A stretch of DNA of 64,000 nt, taken from positions 5,394,001 to 5,458,000 of the forward strand of contig NC_069106.1 of the NCBI RefSeq assembly GCF_947172395.1, given 5' to 3'. The position numbers were made by a program, and so were the translations under genes. Positions within the stretch are counted from its first letter, which is position 1. The number at the start of each line of letters is the position of its first letter. The notes under the pieces are model-generated. The model saw only the letters and a list, made by a program, of their open reading frames with translations, was not told the origin of the DNA and ran no database searches. This document shows positions 22,496-33,828 of the stretch, piece after piece. The DNA comes from Bicyclus anynana (lineage: Eukaryota > Arthropoda > Insecta > Lepidoptera > Nymphalidae).

Positions 22496-25400
22496 ATGTG
22501 CGATTTAAATGATAATCCAATTAAATTAAGTGTTAAATGGAACGGTAAGGAATTTGATATACCGGAGTTATCGCCGTCAGACTCTGTTGCGATGTTGAAA
22601 ATCGCAATTGAAAACGCAACCGGAGTCCGGCCGGAACGACAAAAACTTCTTAACGTTAAATTCCAAGGTAAATATAACTTTGTTTATTTAATAATACACC
22701 TAAAGCCTTACCTCTGACAATGGCCTCTTGTACCTCATATATGGCTCATGTTTCTTTATCATCTTTACCTGGGAATTTGAACAAAACTTGACTCTAACAG
22801 CTGTCTCCTACAACGTCATCACCCAAGTATAATGCTAAAACCTGGCCTATATGACCTTCTTTGATCATCCTTTTTAGGATTCTAACGCTGTATACTGTTG
22901 ACGTTCCTCAATATTGAACTTGAGCTTCAATATTGAGGAATGTCTATACAGGAACTGAACACTGCAAATATTCCTGAGTTAAGTAATCTCTTTTAATACA
23001 GGCTTTTTACTTTATTTTGTACTATACAAAATGAAAAATAGATTGATTTCATTTGTGATAGTTACATTAACATGATGAAGATGGTGTGTATTAGAATTGG
23101 TAAATATAAAGTTAATGAGATGTATATTTTAGTGTGTATCGAGTGGTAAAGAGAAAAACTCTGTGCATAGTCCTGGACTTGTGATCAAAACATGTAGAGT
23201 TAACGAAAGATTTGTCCTTGACAATCAATTACCACTCACCTCGTCCACTCGTGTTGTTCTCCCTGCCTATCCAAATTTGATCCTATTAGAGTAGCTTTGG
23301 AAACCCGTTCTTATATAAAAACAACAATACAACACAACAAACAATATATTAATAATCAACACAATCTATTTAATGTACCGCTGACAATCAGTTTTATACA
23401 ATTGGAATTCTTTCCTGCACATAATATAATGGGATAATTATCTACATATCCCTCGCCCTTTCATCCCATCAAAACAAAAGAATAAGCAACAATTATACTA
23501 TTTCTTTCCTTACAATTGATTTTGATGTAGTTTGATACAGTGGGTCTTTTACTTTTTATCCTGCCAAATCCATGGTTCTTGTGGGATTTGTAAAAACAAA
23601 TTCACGCAGACAGAGTTGTAGGAGTCCGCTAGTCCAAAAGAAAGAGCTAAGGTGGAAAAGAGAGGTAGTTGTTTAGGGTAGTAAGTACCAGCCATATGGT
23701 AGAAATTAAAAAGTAATACGAGCAGAGAACCGGGAGTGTTGATCGATTGTCAAGGAATTCCTTAACCCTACATCCTGTAGTCACAAGTTCAGGACTCTGC
23801 TCGGAGTTTTTCTCTCTACCACGGGATGGACCCGGCACCTGCTCGGTGAATCCATGGAATGCTAAGATATTCGTCTCATAATTATATTACTTTGGTAGGC
23901 AAAGTGGCAACCGACAACTATGCATTGTCAGAGCTGAATCTCAAGCCGAATCTCAAGATTATGATGATGGGCTCCCTGGAGGAGGCAATAGAAGGTGCCA
24001 GAACCAAACCTGATGTTGGTGATGAGGTTGTTAATGATCTGGATATTGAAGAAGAAGAGGTTGATGTGGAGAATCAAGAGGTAAAACACTAGATCTGTTC
24101 TTATGAATACATCACACTAATATTATAAAGGCGAAAGTTTGTGTGTGTGTAAATGTGCAAGTATATTTGTTCCTCCACTGCAGCTACTGAAGCGATTTGG
24201 CTGAAATTTTACTCTGGACATACAGGCTACTTTTTATACCGGAAAAGTACATGGTGCCTGCGTGATTTGTGAAAAACTGAATTCCACGAGGACAAAGTCG
24301 CTTGAACAATGTTGTCTTCCCATTGCTGCTTCGGTCTATCGACTTTTGCTTTACAATGAGCTGATGGAGCCTCATTTTGATGGTTTGATTGGATTGGATT
24401 GGATGGATGATTGTCCATCTTCTTCAATCTCTTCTTATCAATAAATATAAATAAAAGTGAAGTTTACCTGTGATTTCAAAACTGTCTTTTCTCAAGTACA
24501 AATTTGTTTTAATTATATATGTTTTAAATAACATAAATTATAAAAAATACTCTTATAATTATTTTTTAAATTACAGATCTACCTAGCGAAAATAAATAAA
24601 AGGGTGCGAGATTACAAAATAAACATATTGAATGAACCCAGAGAGGGCAAAAAGCTACTTGTCCTTGATATAGATTATACACTGTTTGATCACAGATCTG
24701 TTGCAGAAACTGGTAAGACAATTTCTATTTCTATACTTACGAGTACATTGTAGAACCTCTCTAAGATAAAATTATAATTTGACGGCCTCCGTGGCGCAGT
24801 GGTATGCGCGGTGGATTTACTAGACGGAAGTCCTGGGTTCGATCCCCGGCTGGGCAGATTGAGATTTTCTTAATTTGTCCAGGTCTGGCTGGTGGGAGGC
24901 TTCGGCCGTGGCTAGTTACCACCCTACCGGCAAAGACGTACCGCCAAGCGATTTAGCGTTCCGGTACGATGCCGTGTACAAACCGAAGGGGGTGTGGATT
25001 TTCATCCTCCTCCTAACAAGTTAGGCCGCTTCCATCTTAGACTGCATCATCACTTACCATCAGGTGATATTGTAGTCAATGGCTAACTTGTAAAGAATAA
25101 AAAAAAAAATACACCAACAACTGATGGATGTGCACTGTTGTCCACCTGTGTTTGAGATCAAAATTAAATTACTTGAAATAGGCTTTACAAGCACTTTTGA
25201 TATTCTTTTTAGTCTTTTCTGAACCTTTTCTGCACTTGGCCACTAAGGTTGGCTTTTGTATATAGGTCCATTAAGTGCTGGTCCCAGCACTTCTGATTTT
25301 ACAATTTCAGTTCCGTTCAGAAGGCAGGTCTGCTGAGAAGAGTTAAAAAGAAACTCAACAATTGCTGTTTAATAAAATCATACAGTTTCATAATACACAA

Positions 25401-27606
25401 TAGTTAAAATCATTAAATTTCTTTTAATTGTACGTTCTGTGTAAAGGCCAATGACCTCCAAATATCTTTGTCATTCAGAAATTTATCAATTGTTTAGTAA
25501 CCTCAACATAGTAAATGTTTTTTAACACTTGCAAACCTTCTCAAAAATAACAGACAATTTTATTGGTGAATTTGGGTGTAATACAGGTCCAAAGGTAATT
25601 TGTCTGAGCCCTGCGTCTATAAAGTGGTTGGCCTAGCCCTGTAGTCTAGTGGGCCTTTAAATAAAACTGAGATCATCATCATTATCAGCTGATGAACGTC
25701 CACTGCTGGACATAGGCCTCTTGCATGGACCTCCAAGCATAACGGTCTCGAGCCGCCAGCATCCAGCGGTTTCCTGCGTTCCGCTTGATGCCCTCGGTCC
25801 ACCTAGTGAGGGGGTCGACCAACACTGCGTTTTCCGGTGCGGGGTCGCTATTCCAGTACCTTGGAACCCCAACGTCCATCGGCTCTTCGAACTATATGGC
25901 CTGCACATTGCCACTTCGGCATCGCGACTCGCTGAGCTATGTCAGTGACTTTGGTACATCGTGGAACTCCTCATTTATGATTCGATCACCAAATAAAACC
26001 TATGGATCAAGCAAATATAACAGATAATCAATGATAATTAAATGATTATTCCAGGCTACGAACTAATGCGTCCCTTTCTCCACGAATTCCTCACATGGGC
26101 GTATGAACACTACGACATAGTGATATGGTCTGCGACAGGTATGAAGTGGATTGAAGAGAAGATGCGGTTGTTGGGCGTGTCAACGCATCAGGACTATAAG
26201 ATCATGTTCTATCTGGACTATTTGGCAATGATCACGGTACACACAGCTAAATATGGGACTATTGATGTAAGTATTTAATTTAAATAAGTTAAAGCTTTCA
26301 TCCCCTTACTAAGGTCATTATATTTTCAACTAAAGAAAAACAGAGCTAAAGTAGACGACGTTGAACATGTATATTTTTTTATATATGAATTGAAGATGTG
26401 TAATTTTTTACTGAGTGGTCTGATTTTGATATTATTTATATTAAACTTTATTTTTAATTAGGCTTGGCACCTAGGTTTCAATAGGTAGAAAATATTATAA
26501 TGTTATTTTTCCCTTTTTTAGTTTCGTTATATATTTATGTTTTTTTATGTCTTTTCATCAATATTTTTCAAGTTATATTCACAGAAATTAGCACTACTAG
26601 CATACCCAATGCTAGTACTAGTAGTGCATATTTCTGCGAATATAACTTGAAAAATATTGATGAAAAGACATAAAAAAACATAAATACAGCCAGACATACA
26701 CGTAGAATCACCTTTTTTCGTGAAGGTAAAATTGTAGAAAGACAAAAGTGAAGTGATAGAATCTACTATTAAACTCGAAAGTAGAGCAAAATGTAAGCTA
26801 GTATAATATCATGAATTGTTTTTTCACAAACTAAGTTAACTTGACCTATTTAAATCTTTTGTCATTTATTACCAATTATAAATATATTTCCATTTTTTTT
26901 TTATCTTGTAAACGATGATTATAGTTATCATTGTTTATCTTTTGTAACTATCGGAGTCTGACGCTCTTAACTTCGACCACGTGGAATTTAGTTTTTCACA
27001 AAACCCTCGGGAACCATGGATTTTTCGGGATGAAAAGTAGCCTATGTGTTAACTGTAATTAAATTTGGAATGAAATAGAGTAAAATCTATTTCATTCCAA
27101 ATTTCATTCAAATCGGTTCAGTAGTTAAGGCGGTAAATAGTAAGTAACAAATAACCAAACAAACATACATCCATACAAACTTTCGCGTAAATATTAGTAG
27201 TATATTTGAATATATAAAATAAAATGCATATAATTTTCTGGAGCTAATACTTTGTATTAAAATGCATATTTATTAATTACAGGTAAAACCACTCGGAGTT
27301 ATATGGGGCAAATACCCGCAATACAGCTCAAAGAACACTATAATGTTCGACGATATACGACGAAACTTTATCATGAACCCAAAAAGTGGGCTCAAAATTC
27401 GACCGTTCAGACAAGCACATTTAAACAGGGACAAAGATAGGGAACTACTTCACCTGGCGACCTATTTAAAGGACATTGCGATGTATTGCGACGATTTTGA
27501 CACTTTAAATCACAAAAAATGGGAGAAATACAAGCCTGACAAAAGGTCCCACCATGCTGGAAGCAAAAGGAAGGCAGAAGATAGTCCGTCGAAGCCCAAA
27601 GAATGA
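22496..27606 (+). CDS. Ublcp1: Ubiquitin-like domain-containing CTD phosphatase 1 (UBLCP1)
   Basis: Exons 22496-22667, 23899-24080, 24577-24712, 26055-26266 and 27283-27606 join in phase to 341 residues, slightly longer than vertebrate UBLCP1. Residues about 8-85 form the ubiquitin-like domain (GVRPERQKLLNVKFQGK, LKPNLKIMMMGS), followed by an acidic linker. The HAD-type phosphatase domain carries the DxDxT active site as LDIDYTLFDHRS (Asp at about 149 and 151), motif II in VIWSAT and the motif III Asp pair in MFDDIRRNF. UBLCP1 is a nuclear phosphatase that binds and dephosphorylates the proteasome and belongs to the FCP1/SCP class. The C-terminus adds a basic tail (GSKRKAEDSPSKPK) that could serve nuclear import. 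The start was chosen at MCDLNDNPIKLSVKW because the ubiquitin-like fold begins there; an upstream in-frame extension at 22364 is unlikely. Introns hold a SINE and an RTE tail. All key residues are present. Confidence 0.95.
24781..25110 (+). mobile_element. tRNA-derived SINE, family a, full-length copy
   Basis: The head has A-box-like GTGGCGCAGTGGT and B-box-like GGGTTCGATCCC. The body contains 'CTGGCTGGTGGGAGGCTTCG', 'GTACCGCCAAGCGATTTAGC' and 'CATCATCACTTACCATCAGG', ending with GCTAACTTGTAAAGAATA and an A run. The first bases cannot pair with the region after the B box, so this is not a working tRNA gene. It lies in intron 3 of UBLCP1 and is the reference copy for those at 16438, 40836, 58325, 58572 and in the two large inverted elements. 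Confidence 0.8.
25674..25990 (-). mobile_element. RTE-type LINE 3' tail in UBLCP1 intron 3
   Basis: The minus strand encodes GVPRYWNSDPAPENAVLVDP, then LTRWTEGIKRNAGNRWMLAA and a SMQEAYVQQWTFIS end, bounded by ATGATGAT. It is in the opposite direction to the host gene, 5'-truncated and with frameshifts. Confidence 0.7.
26533..26685. repeat. Near-perfect hairpin with arms of about 70 bp
   Basis: The left arm begins ATTTATGTTTTTTTATGTC and runs through 'CAAGTTATATTC'. The right arm is its inverse and ends ACATAAAT. The loop, near 26603-26610, is only a few bases (CATACCCAAT region). It lies in intron 4 of UBLCP1. If transcribed, it would fold into a long stem. It is probably a palindromic MITE. 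Confidence 0.75.
26953..27205 (+). mobile_element. Dispersed lepidopteran repeat (Helitron-like)
   Basis: Landmarks are 'GGAATTTAGTTTTTCACAAA', 'GGAACCATGGATTTTTCGGG', 'AAAAGTAGCCTATGTGTTAA' and 'AACATACATCCATACAAACT'. A second copy is at 31478-31680. An inner hairpin (GGAATGAAATAGA...TCTATTTCATTCC) occurs at 27067-27105. Classification is uncertain; the repetition is seen. Confidence 0.45.
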
Positions 27607-27758
27607 CGGTAGACACGCTTTGATCTCATTGTCACAGCTTAGCGATCATACAGTTCAGATGTTTGCATTTATTCGTGCATTTATAATTTTTAAATGTCAG
27701 AAAATGTATAATGTTAAAAATTGCGTTACCGACTAGATGAAATTGCATCACAGAGGTA

Positions 27759-27764
27759 AATAAA
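27759..27764 (+). terminator. Polyadenylation signal of UBLCP1
   Basis: AATAAA lies about 150 bp after the stop codon of UBLCP1. It is the first canonical signal in the 3' region. Confidence 0.5.
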
Positions 27765-30324
27765 TGACCAATCAATAGGTCGCCCAAAAATTATCAATTC
27801 ATTTTCTCAATTTTAAAAAATTGGCCTTATTTGAACCAAACGATATTCAGCATTCTGTAAAGTTACAGCACTATTTATATGTTATATGTTAATGGTATTT
27901 TAATTTTGACATCATGTATTCAAAAGTTCGTCGTCGAGTTTAAAATAGCGGAATCGCACCCCGGAGGTGTTAACATGCGACCAACAAGATAATCTTGTGA
28001 AGGGAAATAGACAAATTTCGACTAATGGCGTAGCAACCGGAATTGTAATAATTGCGCCAAACAACTCCGCCGCCATTGACGTCATTTTGTACATTTCTCT
28101 ACACTTTAACGCATATAATATAATATAGTACCACAGCTAACTAAAACGCGAGTACAAAAGACATGTGGAATGATATCTCGTCGCTTTTGCAATTTTTAAT
28201 ATTATGTAATTTCTCAAAGTAAGTCATTTAGTGTACATAAATACTGGAATAAGAATGAAAATAATGCGTAACATTTATAATTTCTTTGGGTAGAAGATCA
28301 GAGTTATAAAACAATATGGCGCTAGCGCTCATTTAAAAACCATTTCTGAACTGTATGCTTGCTAAATATCTATTTACACAGTATAGTGTACTGGGTTGTG
28401 ATCTGTCAAAGAAAATGAATATTTAATTAGAACAAACAAAATTGATAATAAATCAATATTGATCAGTGAGTTTTAGAGCAATAAAATTAAGTAATGTGCA
28501 TTGATCTTATAATAAAAGGACGCACAATCATGTAGAAAATTTCACTTAAAAACTGGCTAATTTAGTATTGACAGTTTTAGAATGATTGGTAATGAAAATA
28601 TATACCTAAATTGCCTTTAAATATAGTCCAATATTCAATAAAATCCCAAATTCAGAGCAAATTCAACCTTAAGGATTGAGTTTAAGGTTGAATTTGCAAA
28701 TGCGACTACTTGAAATGAGTGCCAAGAAGTTGTGTTTGGAACTCATTGAGTGGGGACGTTTTTAGGTCTCTGATTGTGCATCCACTTTTTAATAGGAGAT
28801 CGATGCTAATGTGATATAATGACAGATCGTGGTTATTCGCTAACTCAAAAGTGTTTTAATGGATAAAGGCACCCAAACCTGTTTCAACATTAATGTTTTA
28901 CATTGAAACTTGTGATAAAAATTCGTAGCATATTTCCTATGAAAAACTATTAAATATCATATGTGTTTTCATTTTCTCAAAGCTATCTAGTTAGCGAAGT
29001 CCGAGACCCGGTTTCACCGCTAGCAACGCATGGCCTGTGTGAATAGACCTTAAGAGCCTATACATACGACGACATTTACGCGTAGCAAAAGTTCATTTTT
29101 ATTTACAAATAAAAAGAAATTAACCTAATATTTTAAAGCTGTCATTCGTTCATACAATTATTTTTATTTTACTTTGTTTATTTATTCTATTTTCGGAATT
29201 CTGTTTGTCTCATTTTATTTAAAATTTATTTTAAACTAAATTTTAGAAAAAAACGCGACAGTCGCATTTGCATTGCGTGAGACGCGTTTCGATAAAGTGT
29301 CGTCGTGTTAGTTCTTAAATATGATCTATTGTTGTGGCAATAAAGTTTACGCCTTAGCGCTTAAAAGACTGCAGACATAAGACTTGTGTTCACAAAATAG
29401 TGTTGGAGTTATTTTTGTATACTAGTTCGATAATGTGTTTAATGTAAGAGTCCTTGCACACTTGCGTTCGACGAACGCATGACGTCGCGACTAACGCGTA
29501 CGATTGATTTACACTAGTGTGAAGAGTCCGTAAAACGGAAATACAAACTCGAAATTGTGAAGTAAATGTGAAAAATAATAAATTACGGTCTAGTTTGAAA
29601 TCTGCGTGCCGATTTCGAGCTACAAAGAAAGATTTTCCGAACTAGTGCGATAAAGAATATATTTTTTGTCTGGTGGATAAAAAACCGATTTTCTTTGAAT
29701 CATATTTTTTTCGTAGTTGTAAATATATACTCTAAAGAGATTAAACGTTCGGGTGTTTTAAACATCCGTACATTCCTTTGACAGTACTGTCTTCGTGCAA
29801 TGCTGTATCGAAAAGTATGCAGTTTTCATTTGTGTAGACGATATTAAATTATTATTTTGTGTACGTTTAAAATTGTTTTTATACTAGGTTGTGTATGTAG
29901 GAAGCAATTTAATAAATACTTGGGAGGTATGAGGGTAACTTTGGTTTTCTATGTAACAAAAATTCTGTGTCAACAAAAAAATTAATATTTTTTTTGATCT
30001 TTTTCTGCAGAGCTATTTTATCATTATTTGCCAAACCTACAAAAAATAAAAGTTAGCACTTTTAAAACTAACACTAACTAACTTGAGAGGTGAGATTTGA
30101 CTTTTGGTTTGTTTGTTAGATACGAGTAGGCTCTGAAACTACTAGATCTATTTAAAAAATTCTTTTCCCAATAGAAATTCACTATATCCCCGAATGCGGA
30201 AACCACGGGGCGTTTGCTATGTCATGTAAAAAATCTCATGTCACGGTTTTTGTGGTAGCACTTCGGAAACGGAGGACCGATTTTAACGATTTTTTTGTAT
30301 ATTTTGTGAGTATGAAAATAAGTT

Positions 30325-30428
30325 TAAAATTGGTTAAAATCATTAACTTTATTAATTTCTTTTTCTTGAATATGTTAGTTTATTCAAGAAAAAGAGATTA
30401 ACAAAGTTAATGATTTTAACCAATTTTA
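30325..30428. repeat. Palindromic element with about 47-bp arms
   Basis: TAAAATTGGTTAAAATCATT on the left is mirrored by AATGATTTTAACCAATTTTA on the right, and the arms continue through the ATTAACTTTATTAAT and TTTTCTTGAATA segments. The loop is about 10 bases. Both strands therefore encode nearly the same short peptide, which explains the open frames here; neither is a gene. Confidence 0.75.
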
Positions 30429-31477
30429 GGTTACATAGAATAACTAAGTTATCCAAAGTACATCCGTAATAAATACTTAAGTAATAATTTAATGTAGCGA
30501 AATAATTAATGCCTTTACTAGATATAAATATTATAATTATTATATCTATTAATATAGTTGTACTTATCGAAGTAAATTTCAAATTAATAAAAGCTTTTAA
30601 TATATCTGTCTTGCTTTTATTTGCCCCTCCATGCATTGGTAGGTCTTCCTTATTGTTGGTTATTTAGATATTGTTGTGTTTAGTTGGTTAAATATACATA
30701 GTATTACAATTTTTTTTGTAATATGGGCCTTATCAAAAGTTAGTTTTGCGAAGTGATATATATAAATTCATACTTTTATTCGGCTTTTAGCATTTCATTT
30801 TATTTTATTACGATGGGCGTTGTTTTAGTAGGTCTGACAGTAGTCAATATTTTTCTGAACCGTCAGAAATAAATTTATCATTTTGTGGTAGAGAACACCT
30901 TGTAAATGGGAATCAACACAAGTCACAAATCATCAAATACTCTTTTATTTAACCTGTTATAACAACTTTATAAAAATAACATAAGCACTTGTAAGTAATG
31001 AATGTAAATACCTCACGTACTCAAGGAATTCGTAACATTATGGAGATAAATACCTAATAATCATCGATGATCATTACGAGATGGTAATGATAATGACTAA
31101 TCCTGATCAGCTGAGAGTTTGCACAGAATTTGCACTATTTTAGAAATTTCATAGTGCGACTAGGAGTCAGGATTCGAACTCAAGCCCTCTGTATACAAAG
31201 CCACATGTTAACCACTAGACAAACGAGGAAGTACATTTTTAATTAATAAAAAAAACTCGGTCCAATAATTTGAGATGATGAACATTCAAGTGGAGAATTA
31301 ATAAATACAAAAATATATATCAAGTATCAAAATTGGTTAGCTGTATACTTCCTGTGTTGCTACATAAACGATTGGAGCGCCCTCATTTTCTACTCTATAG
31401 GTATAGAAATATTATACTCGCAACACCATCTTGTGTATTTTTTAGATACTAATTAACTAATCTATTACATTATATTC

Positions 31478-31680
31478 TAGCTGACGCCCGCAATTTCGTC
31501 CGCGTGCAATTCAGTTTTTCACAAATCCCCCGAGAACTATGGATTTTTCCAAGATAAAAAGTAGCCTATATGTTGCTCAATAACATTATCTATCTTCCAG
31601 TGAAAGTCTCATTAAAATCGGTCCAGCCGTTTCAAAAATTTAGCCTGGACTAATAGACAGACGAAATTTAAAAAAAAACT
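31478..31680 (+). mobile_element. Dispersed Helitron-like repeat, second copy
   Basis: It shares 'CAGTTTTTCACAAAT', 'GAACTATGGATTTTTCC', 'AAAAAGTAGCCTATATGTTG' and 'AAAATCGGTCCAGCCGTTTC' with the copy at 26953. It lies upstream of gene A and is the last clear repeat before its promoter. Confidence 0.45.
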
Positions 31681-31949
31681 TGATTGTGTTTTATCATCGT
31701 ATATTTTAGTCTTCATATGCCTAGTATCGAGGCATTATTAGGTTACCTATTAGTAAGCATACTTTGAATGACCATCATTCTTCTTGGTAATCCAAGTCAC
31801 TACAAATTATTATTATGACGTAGGGAACGGATGCATACCTACATTTTGATTCCTTCGTCAAGTGAGTGTATACTACAAGTTGGCTTAGTTTACCTGTTGA
31901 TGAGAAATCCAGGAGCGAGAATCACCTGTATCTATTACTAACCTAAGTG

Positions 31950-31988
31950 TATAAAACCTAACTAAGTATGTTGTTTTATATCAGTTTA
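31950..31988 (+). promoter_or_regulatory. Core promoter of gene A (TATA box plus initiator)
   Basis: TATAAAA at 31950-31956 is followed 33 bp further on by TCAGTT at 31981, the arthropod initiator. Transcription would start near 31983, giving a 5' UTR of about 195 bp before the ATG at 32180. Confidence 0.6.
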
Positions 31989-32179
31989 GTACAATTCGTA
32001 AGCGTTAGCGCACGTAGAATAAAGTAAAAGGAGTTGTCATAATATTATATCGGAGTGACGTAGGTACAGTAATATAATATGTATATTATATTAATAGGAC
32101 GTAGGCGTTTCAAATATCACATCCCGTGAGTAATAGACTATACTATAAAGTTCTACCGATTAATATGGTTGTAATAAAA

Positions 32180-32605
32180 ATGTCTGACGTAGTGACGACA
32201 CAGCCAAGGCAAGAGGCAAAGATTAATTCCGCAGACCGGCCTTCACCTGAAATTGAATATGAAATAAAACTTCCTCGTCCTCAGGAAAAGGATGATGCAG
32301 GATGTTGCTTCTTCTGTTGCTGTGGAGATAGTCAAGATGAAGATAACAAAGAAAGAAGAAGATATCGGAGTAGCTTCAATAATTATACTAGTGATACTAT
32401 GATGTTCAGTGATACAAACATGGCCATCAGTGACCACAATCATCATATAAACATACACAACGACCACGTGTATAGCTCAACTCACGACACTGGCGGGTCT
32501 ACAGACCACTCAGGAGGTGGTTTTTCTGGGGGAGATTGTGGAGGTGGAGATTTCTCATCAGGTGGTGATTGTGGGGGAGGAGATTGTGGTGGCGGTGTTG
32601 ATTAA
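32180..32605 (+). CDS. Gene A: small Cys/His/Gly-rich protein of the QP-motif family
   Basis: Single exon, 141 residues, no signal peptide and no membrane segment. The start MSDVVTTQPRQEAK is preferred over an upstream ATG at 32165 because gene D begins in the same way (MSKYVVSSQPRTTAK). Layout: QP motif at residues 7-8, an N-terminal segment shared with gene D (INSADRPSPEIEYEI), a dense cysteine block (CCFFCCCGDSQDED), a basic stretch (KERRRYR), a Ser/His-rich middle (DHNHHINIHNDH) and a Gly/Cys tail made of GGDCGGGD-type repeats. I recognise no known family. Clustered cysteines beside charged residues could be palmitoylated or bind metal. The gene has its own TATA/initiator promoter, and a possible AATAAA lies at 32992. 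Confidence 0.75.
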   Translation: MSDVVTTQPRQEAKINSADRPSPEIEYEIKLPRPQEKDDAGCCFFCCCGDSQDEDNKERRRYRSSFNNYTSDTMMFSDTNMAISDHNHHINIHNDHVYSSTHDTGGSTDHSGGGFSGGDCGGGDFSSGGDCGGGDCGGGVD

Positions 32606-33332
32606 AGGATTATTATTATTCAAATCAATGATGATACAAAACAAAATCAGTATGTAGTTAATTAGGTAGGTTAAACAAAAATCTAAATCGTTAATTTGTA
32701 ATAATTCAATGCAAGTGATTACAAATCATTGCTATACTAAAAGGCTTTAGAAAACCCTTCAATCAAGTACCTCTTTATCAAGAATTTCAACGAATACATA
32801 CTCGTAGGTATAGACAATCTCTTCGAATGACGTAATGCAATACGTCTTTCAACGCACCTCCAGTCTAACATTCCTAGTAGATTGTAGTTGAAACATTGTT
32901 ATATGTATCAAAAAACAAGTAACAGTAACAACTTGTCTTTTAATGCAGCTTTCTTACTCTAAGCAGTTACAGAAATCGGTTCAATCGAGACAATAAATCT
33001 GTTGTGCCCTTTGCAAATTCCTTATTCTTTGATGACTTGTGCCACATTCCAATTTCCAGTTCCACGAACGATGCTCCCGCTGGGTCCTCACTCCTCATTA
33101 AACGTTGAAACACAATGAATAGATTGGTTTTGCTTCATTAGCCATTTAATACATTCGTGTTTATTAAATTAACATAAGATATACGTAAATAGTTCAAAAA
33201 TACATTGGTTTATACGTGTGCAAAATCGACACCAAACCCATCGTTTATCATAATTACTGAGTGGGTTGTGGAATTCCCAACCTGATTTTTAAGAAACAAG
33301 TTTTCGATTTTCCTGTTATTCACGCGAATGTT

Positions 33333-33365
33333 TATATAATATATATTGCATATATGTATCAGTGT
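33333..33365 (+). promoter_or_regulatory. Core promoter of gene B (TATA box plus initiator)
   Basis: TATATAA at 33333-33339 and ATCAGTG at 33358-33364 are about 28 bp apart, the same arrangement as in gene A. The predicted 5' UTR is about 110 bp. Confidence 0.5.
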
Positions 33366-33473
33366 TCATATGAAACTTGAAAGCTCAAAATGTTCAAATA
33401 GGTAGATAATTAAAAGTTGCACCAAGATTTTGTAAAACTTAAAAGTTTAAATTGTTTTTGTAAATTAAAAATA

Positions 33474-33824
33474 ATGTCCGAATCTGAAACGATATCAAAG
33501 CAGCCAGTATCGAGAGGATTAGAAATTGCGCTTGATAATTGGAATAAGGACATAGCTAGACGTGAAAAAGAGAAAGAAGAACTTGCGATGAAAGAAACAA
33601 CTCCTTTTCAACCGCATATTGAAACAGAGATACCTCGAGAAGATGTAAGGGAGAGAAAAAAATGTTGTTCAAGTGATTGTTCGAGTGACTGTTGTTCATG
33701 TATGTACCCATGTTTGAGGTCCACCAGAGATATCTGTGATTGTGCATGTCCAGTACTTGCGTTTTGCGCTGAAATGTTAGAGTGTATTTGTTTATGCTGC
33801 TCAATTTTCGGCGGGAACTCTTGA
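33474..33824 (+). CDS. Gene B: small Cys-rich protein of the QP-motif family
   Basis: Single exon, 116 residues, no signal peptide. It starts MSESETISKQPVSRGLE, matching the N-terminal QP motif of its neighbours. A charged helical stretch follows (DNWNKDIARREKEKEELAMK, about residues 23-42), then a C-terminal third in which roughly one residue in three is Cys (KKCCSSDCSSDCCSCMYPC, later CDCACP and CICLCC). The last part is hydrophobic enough (CPVLAFCAEMLECICLCCSIF) that it could lie on or in a membrane if the cysteines are acylated; that is inference. The left copy of the large transposon starts four bases after the TGA, so the native 3' UTR has been displaced and transcripts must use a polyadenylation site inside the transposon. 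Not assignable to a known family. Confidence 0.7.
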   Translation: MSESETISKQPVSRGLEIALDNWNKDIARREKEKEELAMKETTPFQPHIETEIPREDVRERKKCCSSDCSSDCCSCMYPCLRSTRDICDCACPVLAFCAEMLECICLCCSIFGGNS

Positions 33825-33828
33825 CCTT

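Larger units (their letters stand above)
27765..31949. other. Long intergenic region without recognised gene
   Basis: About 4.2 kb between UBLCP1 and gene A. No frame of convincing length or domain content is seen on either strand. Identified pieces are a palindromic element at 30325-30428, a Helitron-like repeat at 31478-31680 and a short hairpin near 28665-28700 ('CAACCTTAA...TTAAGGTTG'). The stretch 28.1-30.0 kb looks largely unique and non-repetitive and could hold a non-coding transcript or regulatory DNA, but nothing in it proves this. Confidence 0.5.

Noticed and set aside
24781..24860. Possible tRNA gene in UBLCP1 intron 3
   Set aside because: A-box and B-box are present, but the 5' end cannot form an acceptor stem with the sequence after the B box. 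The same head recurs with a 200-bp body and A tail elsewhere, so it is a SINE.
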